Shown: in pieces, positions 55,900-64,000 of the stretch | Layout of the letters: each line of letters begins with the position of its first letter | Numbering within the stretch: position 1 is the first letter of the stretch | Assembly: GCA_024734495.1 (NCBI GenBank) | Contig: JALMQS010000070.1 | Location: forward strand, 18,228,306-18,292,305 | Direction of reading: 5' to 3' | Length of the DNA: 64,000 nucleotides | Source of the DNA: Forficula auricularia | Taxonomy: Eukaryota; Arthropoda; Insecta; Dermaptera; Forficulidae | Position numbers and translations under genes: made by a program | Notes under the pieces: model-generated | Databases searched by the model: none | Told to the model about the DNA's origin: nothing | The model's input: the letters and a program-made list of their open reading frames with translations, nothing else

Positions 55900-56384
55900 T
55901 TGTATTTTTCATTTTGAAGTTTTAAAAATTCAAAATGAATTTTTTTGTTTTTCAAATACTAACATTTTGATACTAGTACGAGTTTTCTACGATTTGTTTA
56001 GAAAGTTGAGTAGTTAGAAATAAGATCAAATTATTTGTTTTTGAAAGATTTTAACAGTAAAAAGAACTTTCAACGACATTCTGTTTATGGTATTTCATGA
56101 ATATCGGAATTCAGAATACTTGAATATTTTCTTCCTTCAGGGCAAATATTTTTCAAGACTCGGTACGATCTTTTATAGTAGTTATATATTATGACATGAA
56201 GAGATATAAATTTCAATAAAATCAATGAAATTGAAAGTTTTTAAGCTAGACATCGAAAAAATAATAATATATTTCTATTTATTCATTTTAAATACATTAT
56301 ATAATAGCTATATATTTAATAAATATAATTTTATACTTTAATTTCTTTATTTGTTGTAATTTGAACCAATTATATGAATTAATG
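55900..56384. other. AT-rich noncoding, nothing recognised
   Basis: No ORF or repeat relative was found. Confidence 0.35.
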
Positions 56385-56765
56385 TATACATTATATTTGA
56401 GCTTCGACTTCGGAGATTACTTCTCCACCATCGACTGTCCTTGATCATCTTTTTAGGCCTAGTTTTTAATAAGAGGAAAAACTAATTAAATAAAAAAACT
56501 CTTTTCCGATTTCGTATTCAATCCATATTTTATCCACTTTAATTTCTTTTTTTATAAATTTTATTTAACCAATTATTTATACATTAATTAATGTATACAT
56601 TGTATTTTTTGCTTCGATTCTGGAGATTACTTCTCCACCATCGAGTGTCCTTATTCATCTTTAGTCATTGTTTTTAATAAGAGGAAAATCTAATTAGATA
56701 AAAAAACCTCTTTTCCGATAATTATTTCAATTCCATTATTCCCCAATCAAGTCGATTGGTCTTTT
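56385..56765 (+). repeat. Two copies of the GGAGATTACTTCTCC repeat
   Basis: Copies at about 56385-56510 and 56590-56765, in the same order and direction as 30555-30735. The second is the closer match. Confidence 0.65.
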
Positions 56766-56869
56766 CTCCCCTCTCCTCCAATCTCCAAAATCACTTTAAT
56801 TTCTTATTTTTCAATTGAAATATGAATAATGATTTGTAACAAGCCAGGTGTTGGTTTTGAAGACAGCGC

Positions 56870-57235
56870 TTTCCTACTATTTATTTATTTATTTTTTATT
56901 CCTTGACTACGACAACTTCCCGTCTACTTATTTATTTATATGTTTTTTAAATTATTTATTTTCAAATAATTTAACAATTTCTTCAAACGCAGTGACATAT
57001 TCTATTTATTTGATTATTTATTTATTTATTCTTCCCAGTGTATTTATTTATTTATTTTTATTCTTTGGAAGACATGCGGTCTTCCCCTTTTTTGTTATTA
57101 TTATTATTTTATTCTTGGTGGCAGCATGCTAAGGTTTCACACCGTTCTGCTGTAGCCACACCATAGAGCCGCTCAATCGGATACTGAGTGGGAGGATCGG
57201 AGGGCTATAAGGGGAGATGTGGAGGCCCTTAATAA
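56870..57235. repeat. Dispersed repeat, copy of 10205-10650
   Basis: See 10205-10650. The shared end is GGATCGGAGGGCTATAAGGG, then GAGATGTGGAGGC. The 94-residue hydrophobic ORF is translated TTTA repeat. Confidence 0.65.
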
Positions 57236-58011
57236 TACATTGCTTTATTCAATAATAAATTGAAATTAAAAATACACTTGTTGTGGTTTGTTTATGCTTT
57301 TATCATGACAACGGTTTAAAATCCCAATATTTCTCAAATTTAAAGGGACCAAAATCTATTCAAATACTAACCTTTTTGGTATAAAACAAACTTTCTACTA
57401 CTTGAGTTATCGTGGCCACCGAAATCCTGACACAGAGAAAATGATTCGTCCACGTTTTAGGCCATTATTAAGCATAATGAACGATTAAATTGAATAAGCC
57501 TGCCTCTCCGGCTGCTACCTAGTAATATATATATTTTGTCTCGAGTTTCAATCAGCTAAATCAAATAACAATTTATTTATTTTAGATACGGAACCCACTC
57601 GATATTCGACATTAGACCGACCGCCCTTTTTTTTTTAATAATACCCACTTTAAATTTGATTATTTTTCACAATTGAAAATGGTATTTAATAAAATGGATA
57701 AATAAATAAATTCTTTTAATATATCAATCAAAAACTGTTTTATTTATTTTTTTATTTTTTATTATATGTCTAGTGATATTTATTAGAAATGAGAGACTTT
57801 TATTTGAACGATTCAATTGAAACATGAAATTAGATAATTTTTTTCTCCTCTCGTGTGTAATTCTAATTACATTTCATTTCATTAAAATGAATTTAACAGA
57901 AAAAAAACCCTAAATAAAAAACTATATATGTATACTTTTAATTTACGTATATTGAAGAATATAAAATTAAATTAAATGTTATAAAGGCCCACTATTAAAA
58001 GTATATTTTTT
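57236..58011. other. AT-rich noncoding
   Basis: 57295-57445 matches 52415-52565. The rest is unrecognised. Confidence 0.4.
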
Positions 58012-59976
58012 TACTTTATCCAATGCAAAGCATGGGTAAAGTATTGCAATCGCTCTCGGGGCAAGCGTGGCTTCAAAGGGTCCTCAGGTAAAGACTACGG
58101 AACCCATGGACTCAAATAAAGTCACAAATTGTAGTATTCAATTAGGTTGAATTTTAGCACGTGACGGTTTTGCCAAAAATTACATGGGGTCTCGTCGAGA
58201 GGCCAAAAAGTGCGATTTTTTCATTTAGTGCGTGCGGATGTATGTATGTATGGATGGATGGTATGTTATCGCTTTTTTGGCCCACGATTTTTTCCACACC
58301 TTTGCGCTGATTGAAATGAAATTGAAAACCTACCATTAGTTTAACAAAATGAAGCGCTGATTAGTTTTTGGTACATATCGGCCCACAAACATTAGTACTT
58401 TATTTCAGTACTTTTTTAGTTTTTTCTAAATATCTTGAAAATGACTTAACCAATTTTGATGAAATTTAATATCCTAATTAAGTACCTTGGGGACCACAAA
58501 AAAGGTTAAATAAAGTTTTTAGTAAAATTATATTTTAAAGTACTTTACTCTAGAGTTAGATGGTACTTTTTTAATTTTTTAAATTCTTTAAAATTTATTC
58601 ATTTGAAAGTTTTAATATAGCTCATTTAGCCTTGCTTAAGTAAGAATGGATAGGCTTTCTCTGTGAAATGCTAAAAATTTGGGAGGAATTTTTATGAGTA
58701 ACCATAGCAACTGCGTTGTTTTCTTATCCGTTACCTTTGCTGAAGACAGAGAAATCGATTTTAAACCAAAAATAGCGATTGATTCTCATCTAGTACTTGA
58801 GGAATAATCATTCTATATTGGATTTTTGACGTTTCGGTTTTTATTAGTAACCATTGCTGAAGACATAGAGAAATCGATTTTAAACCAAAAATAGCGATTG
58901 ATTCTCATCTAGTACTTGAGGAATAATCATTCTATATTGGATTTTTGACGTTTCGGTTTTTATTAGTAACCATTGCTGAAGACATGGAGGAATCGACTTA
59001 AAATCAAAAATAGCGATTGATTCTCATCTAATACTTGAGAAATATCCATTCTATATTGGATTTTTGACGTTTCGGTTTTTATTAGTAACCATTGCTGAAG
59101 ACATAGAGAAATCGACTTTAAACCAAAAATAGCGATTGATTCTCATCTAGTACTTGAGGAATAATCATTCTATATTGGATTTTTGACGTTTCGGTTTTTA
59201 TTGGTAACCATTGCTGAAGACATAGAGGAATCGACTTAAAATCAAAAATAGCGATTGATTCTCATCTAGTACTTGAGGAATAATCATTCTATATTGGATT
59301 TTTGACATTTCGGTTTTTATTGAAACCATTGCTGAAGACATGGAGGAATCGACTTAAAATCAAAAATAGCCATCGATTCTCATCTAATACTTGAGGAATA
59401 ACCATTCTATATTGGATTTTTGGCGTTTCGGTTTTTATTGGAAACTATTGCTGAAGACATAGAGAAATCGACTTTAAACCAAAAATAACGATTGATTCTC
59501 ATCTAATACTTGAGGAATAACCATTCTATATTGGATTTTTGACATTTCGGTTTTTATTGGTAACCATTGCTGAAGACATGGAGGAATCGACTTAAAATAA
59601 AAAATAGACATCGATTCTCATCTAATACTTGAGGAATAACAATTCTACATTAGGCTTTTGACGTTTCGATTATTATTGGTAACCATTGCTGAAGACATGG
59701 AGGAATCGACATAAAATCAAAAATAACGATCGATTTTTATCTAATACTAGAGGAATAACCTTATTGCATTCCATTTTTGATGTTTTGACCATTAATGGCA
59801 ACCTCTATTGAAAACGTGGAAGAATCGACTTAAAATCAAAAAGACTAAATTCTTTTTTGGTAAACAACTCAATATGAACTACAAATTGCAAGTGATATCT
59901 GATTAATAATAAAGGAACAAACATATTAATATTTCAAATGAATTTGGATAAAGTTTAGCAACGATCCGTTGCAGTT
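58012..59976 (+). mobile_element. DNA element swollen by an internal satellite
   Basis: TTTACTTTATCCAATGC at the left and TTGGATAAAGTTTAGC near the right are inverted. The left 550 bases match 16570-17118 in reverse, and the right end matches 16421-16560. The difference is the 119-bp array at 58742-59860. (GGAT)n lies near 58246. No transposase seen. Confidence 0.65.
58742..59860 (+). repeat. 119-bp tandem repeat, about nine units
   Basis: Units start at GAAGACA near 58742, 58859, 58978, 59097, 59216, 59333, 59452, 59572, 59691 and 59812 (last one decayed). Each has AATAGCGATTGATTCTCATC, TACTTGAGGAATAA, TTCTATATTGGATTTTTGAC and TTCGGTTTTTATT. The first and last units are the most diverged. 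Confidence 0.9.
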
Positions 59977-60046
59977 TATTTTATTTATATATCAATAGAT
60001 AGAATAAATAGGAGAGGTAAATTTGTAAATATATACGTATATATCT

Positions 60047-61690
60047 TATACTATTAAATGAGCAATTCTTGAATATATATAATCGTTTCTCGAAAATGGC
60101 TCTAACGATTTTCTATGAAAATCACAAATTAATCCGTTTTTGGTTCCATGATTTGATTTGTTAGGGTTTCATATTGGGGTAACTTTAATATGATTGTTTT
60201 TGTATTAATTAAAATAATTATTCACAAGCGATTGAATCAAAACATATCAAGTGGTTGATTAATTAAGCAATAATTAAAAAAGAATAAAAAATTATCATTA
60301 ATTTTTTTTCTGAATTTCCGTTTATCAATTAATTGTTTTTCTTTTATTTTTTAATTTTAAATCACACAAATAGCCAATTATAAATATTATATTATATTAA
60401 AATTAGGAAATTTAATTGGTTAGAGGATATTTTCTATTCTACTCAATGCTGAGTGCAATTCTTGTATATATATATATCATATACATATAAAGAATCGTTT
60501 CTCGAAAATGGCTCTAACGATTTTCGATGAAAATCACAAATTAGTCCGTTTTTGGTTCCACGATTTGATTTGTTAGGGTTTCATATTGTGGTAACTTTAA
60601 TTTGATTGTTTTTTCTTGATTAAAATAATTATTCACAGGGGTTAAATCAAAACATATCAAGTGGTTGATTAATTCAGCAATAATTAAAAAAAAATAAAAA
60701 ATTATCATTAATTTTTTTCTCAATTTCCGTTTATTAATTAATTGTTTTTTTCAATTTTATTCTTTTAATTTTAAATCACACAAATAGCTCAATTGAAATA
60801 ATATTATTTATTATATATTAAAATTAGGAAATTTAATTAGTTTAGAGGGTATTTTTCTATTTAAGATAGAACTCAATGCTGAATGCAATTCTTCTATACC
60901 TATATATTATATACATATAAAGAATCGTTTCTCGAAAATGGATCTAACGATTTTCTATGAAAATAACGGATTAGTGCTTTTTTGGTTCCACAATTTGATT
61001 TGTCAGTGTTTAATATTCGGGTAACTTTAATTTGATTGTTTTTTCTTAATTGAAATAATTATTCACAGGTGGTTGAATCAAAACATATCAAGTCGTTGAA
61101 AAATTAAGTAATAATTAAAAGAATTAAAAAATTATAATTAATTTTTTTTCTCAATTTCTGTTTATTAATTAATTGTTTTTATTTTATTCTTTAATTTTTA
61201 AATCACACAAATAGCTCATTGTAAATATTATTATTTATTATATTTTAAAATTAGGAAATTTAATTGTTTAGAGGGTATTTTCTATTTAAGATAGAACTCA
61301 ATGCCGAATGCAATTCTTGTATATATATTATATATCATATACATATAAAGAATCGTTTCTAGAAAATGGCTCTAACGATTTTCGATGAAAATCACAGATT
61401 AGTGGGTTTTTACTTCTACAATTCAATTTGTCAAGGTCTCCTTTTCCGATAACTTTAATTTGATAGTTTTTTCTTAATTAAAGTAATTATTCACAGGCGG
61501 TTGAATCAAAACAAATCAAGTGGTTGATTATATAAGCAATAATTAAAAACAATAAAAAATATCCGTTTATTAATTAAATCGTTTTATTTTTAAATTATAA
61601 ATCACACTAATATAATACTGATTACAAATATTATTATATAACAAAATTAGGAAATTTAATTGTTTAGAGGTTATTTTCTCTTTAAGGACG
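60047..61690 (+). repeat. Four tandem Helitron-like units, ~420 bp each
   Basis: Each unit has GCAATTCTTG/GCAATTCTTC with (AT)n, AATCGTTTCTCGAAAATGGC, TAACTTTAATTTGATTG, AATAATTATTCACAGG, AATCAAAACATATCAAGTGG and AAAATTAGGAAATTTAATTG. Units begin near 60060, 60458, 60886 and 61309. Similarity falls in the last one. Small ORFs are translated repeat. Confidence 0.75.
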
Positions 61691-62500
61691 GAGTGGTAGA
61701 ACTCAATACTGAATTGATGCAAAAGCAGCCCAAGCCACAAAACGTTATATTCATTCTCTTAAAAAAACCCGACGATTCGGAGGACTTCTTCTTCAGGGGT
61801 TAAAATTGTCAACGTAACGTAACGTAATTGTCAAGTAATTTTAAATTCCATTGATAAAGGGCTGGTTTCTCCCTAAACGTCTGGTTTTTAAATTAAGGGT
61901 TCTAGATTGTTCTATAAAAGATTAATACATATATATATAAAATTATCAATTTCCTAAGAATAATATTGATCGATAGATATTATTGTTGTGTGTGTGTCTG
62001 TATATTCTGGTATAATAGATTGAAGGAGATCCACGGGCGTATGTCAGTTTTGATTGACTAATTAATTAGTTATTAATAATAATATTAATAATAAATCTCC
62101 AGCCTCCAGTGTTGACCTTATCAAAACTGGGATAAATATAGACGGTGGATATAGCCATATAAATATTTAATGATCATTGTCACAATTACAATGTTCCAAA
62201 ATAAGAATTTAAGCCCTTGGAATGATAACATCCTGTTGATGGTTTCTTGTATTCTGAGACTGAAAATTCATTAATCCTATTCATAAGAATTATTAAAAAC
62301 ATATCTTAATTAAATGAGCAATTCTTGTTTATATTCTCGTAGAATGGGTTTCTCGAAAACGGCTCTAATGATTTTGATGAGCGACAAGTAACTGATAAGT
62401 TTGATCGAGAATAATCACTCCACCTTTGAAACCGTGCTACTGGACGGCTGTAATAAGCTCACCTTCTTAAGCCTCGGCTTCTTGTAACGCTGCTCGAATC
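61691..62500. other. AT-rich noncoding
   Basis: A decayed CTGAAGAAG...CGAAT motif lies on the minus strand at about 61772-61796, (GT)n near 61984, and a Helitron-like start (AAATGAGCAATTCTTG, GAAAACGGCTCTAATGATTT) near 62311-62380. Confidence 0.4.
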
Positions 62501-62775
62501 CCATAACTTGCGCCTCTAGCGGTTGCTGATTTCTGTTAATTAAAACACCAAGTCACGTGTTTTCGGGCTTAAGATTAAGTTCTCTTAAGCCCGTTGGACA
62601 CGAGGCTGTTTTTGGAAAGGGGGCATTCTGTTTGCAATTGGAGTACTATGGGAGTCAAAATGACGTCACTCCTGCTGTCTTTCTGGCTAACTTGCTTGAT
62701 TTAAAAGATAGGACATGTTCTATTTCCCGGCTTGGTCCTGGGAAGCTATCTGTTAGCAGCAAGCATTGAAAAAAT
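62500..62775 (+). repeat. GC-richer repeat with a CRE-like site, copy 1
   Basis: The blocks TAATTAAAACACCAAGTCAC, TCTTAAGCCCG, ACGAGGCT, ATGACGTCAC, TCTGGCTAACTTGCTTGATT and CGGCTTGGTCCTGGGA recur at 63370-63640. The 70-residue ORF is shared only partly and is not clearly selected. Confidence 0.7.
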
Positions 62776-63369
62776 TATTGAAACAAGCCTCGTTTGCAGC
62801 GGACTTAAGAAAATATTAAATCGAATTTGCAAATCAGATTTAGCTATTTTAATAATTGAAAAAGTTTCACTATTTCCTCCAAATTAAATTTTAATTGTTT
62901 AGATCATTTCTACAATTAAATTTTATAAATAAACAAATTAAAATATATAACAATATAAACAAAAGGTGAAATAGTAAATAAAATTAATTGTCAAAAAATA
63001 CAAAACTTTAAAAAAAAATTTAAAGACGTTTAAATTCATAGTTTTTTTTTCCCTAGTATAATATAAACTTCGAAAAAATAGTTTTTTATATGGAGCATTA
63101 ATAACCTTAATATTATTATCTATATAAATAATTTTGGGATTTGCAAATTCATGAATTGTTAAAATTCATACCGTGTTCTTGCATAATTTCACATTTTTGA
63201 AAATTTCAGGATATAAAAAGGGATGGGCCTTGTAGATTTAAAAAAATATAAAATCTTGAAAAAATTTTAGGTGGCTAAGTTATGGGGGGGGGGGGTTCTA
63301 AAAATTTCTAAATGGCTAAAATGACGCACTTTTTAATCACCGTAGAAAGCTGAAATTTCATATTCTTAG
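62776..63369. other. AT-rich noncoding
   Basis: A G-run lies near 63283. Nothing was recognised. Confidence 0.4.
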
Positions 63370-63640
63370 AGTAAATCCTTCTGTTAATTAAAACACAAAG
63401 TCACGTGTTCTCGGGTTTAAGATTATGTGCTCTTAAGCCCGCTGCACACGAGGCTTATTCCTCTACCCGTTTTTGGGATGGGAGCGCTCTGTTTGGAATT
63501 TGGAGGCCTGTCGAGATCGAATGACGTCACATCTGGCTGTCTTTCTGGCTAGCTTGCTTGATTTAAAAAATAGGACATGTTCTATTTTCCGGCTTGGTCC
63601 TGGGATGCTTTTGAGTGGGAGCAAGCAGACTGGTCTAGTC
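63370..63640 (+). repeat. GC-richer repeat with a CRE-like site, copy 2
   Basis: It matches 62500-62775 block by block, including ATGACGTCAC at about 63522. A third, partial copy (CATAACTTGCGCCTCTAATG, AAAGTCACGTGTTCTCGGGT) lies at about 63770-63850, and a Helitron-like fragment (TTTCTCGAAAACGGCTCTAA) at 63660-63760 separates them. ORFs on both strands (100 and 80 residues) show no known domain. Confidence 0.65.
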
Positions 63641-64000
63641 AAGAAATCGAGTACTCGTAGAATCTGTTTCTCGAAAACGGCTCTAATGATTTCGATGAAA
63701 ATCACAGGTGATTGTGTTTTTAGGCTTAGAAATCGATCTATCGGGTCTCATCTACAATATAATCAAGAACCATAACTTGCGCCTCTAATGGTTGCTAATT
63801 TCTGTTAATTAAAACACAAAGTCACGTGTTCTCGGGTTTAAGATTAGGTAGGTACTCTTTGATACATTTGCGCAGTTCTCCACTGGTCTATTCAAGGGAA
63901 TTCTCGAATTTGAGAAATCTCTCTCTACCGGAAAAGATTTATTGATTTAGGAAATATAGAATGTAGATTGATATAGACACGCAATTAAAGTGACATTTTA

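Larger units (their letters stand above)
53060..55900. repeat. ~230-bp tandem repeat interrupted by transposons
   Basis: The phrase CGATAGGGTTTCTTTTTT(T)CAGCAGG recurs near 53128, 53718, 53934 (TTTAAGCAAACGG variant) and 54383. Each time it is preceded by an AATATAGGA(G)AAA word and followed by an ATAGATAGATTG word and GTGCCAAATTTCAGCT. Removing the hAT at 53203-53556 makes the first interval about 230 bases. The last unit continues after the element at 54489-55827. The unit's class is unknown. Confidence 0.6.

Noticed and set aside
58060..58100. TCTCGGGGCAAGCGTGGCTT followed by CAG/GTAAAG, resembling a GKR-containing MIP exon with a donor
   Set aside because: It lies in a transposon family. 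The inverted copy at about 17040-17090 has a different sequence there, the Trp codon is missing (CGG), and no acceptor fits. The similarity is chance.

Overview
The window looks like a piece of an arthropod nuclear genome, most likely an insect. It is very A+T-rich, has almost no long ORFs, and is packed with tRNA-derived SINEs, short inverted-repeat DNA transposons, Helitron-like repeats, simple repeats and local satellites. Splice sites are of the eukaryotic GT-AG type. I could not place it to an order.

One real gene is visible, on the plus strand: the precursor of the myoinhibitory peptides (MIP, also called allatostatin-B, the W-X6-W-amide family). Three coding exons were found. Exon 13123-13299 holds the signal peptide, a short propeptide and the first six residues of the first peptide. 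Exon 27007-27078 is a 72-base exon, phase 0 on both sides. Exon 45172-45448 carries several more peptides and an acidic spacer, and ends in phase 1 inside the next peptide. The gene runs off the right side: no following exon was found before 64000. The introns are about 13.7 kb and 18.1 kb. A splice acceptor directly before the ATG implies an untranslated exon upstream. A TATA/initiator segment at 7.9 kb is a possible promoter, but it looks at least as much like a solo LTR. The first coding exon lacks a GT donor where protein continuity requires one.

The peptides read AWQDLQGGW, AWQDLQSGW, GWQELQGGW, GWQTLQPMW, APWERFHGSW and AWSHLHGAW, each followed by GKR (amidation glycine plus dibasic cleavage site), and a seventh that starts GSDWSNFRG and is completed outside the window. 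In exons 1 and 2 the exon ends fall at the same point of the peptide, after W-x-x-L-Q, so skipping the middle exon would still give a correct peptide at the junction.

Layout: 0-7.5 kb, repeats including two near-perfect palindromes, a fold-back element, a hAT-type element and a transposon-derived helix-turn-helix ORF fragment. 7.7-9 kb, less A+T-rich segments, one with LTR/promoter signals. 9-13 kb, long-TIR element, paired repeats and a SINE. 13.1-13.9 kb, MIP exon 1 followed directly by a dead non-LTR retrotransposon tail. 14-27 kb, intron with SINEs, hAT-like MITEs and Helitron-like pieces. 27 kb, exon 2. 27-45 kb, second intron with nested MITEs that have grown satellites, a 20-bp array, a 470-bp tandem repeat and a mariner remnant. 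45.2 kb, exon 3. 45.6-64 kb, fold-back element, a TIR element with a 195-bp higher-order repeat, a nest of transposons at 53-56 kb, a 119-bp satellite inside a transposon at 58-60 kb, and a tandem run of Helitron-like units at 60-61.7 kb.
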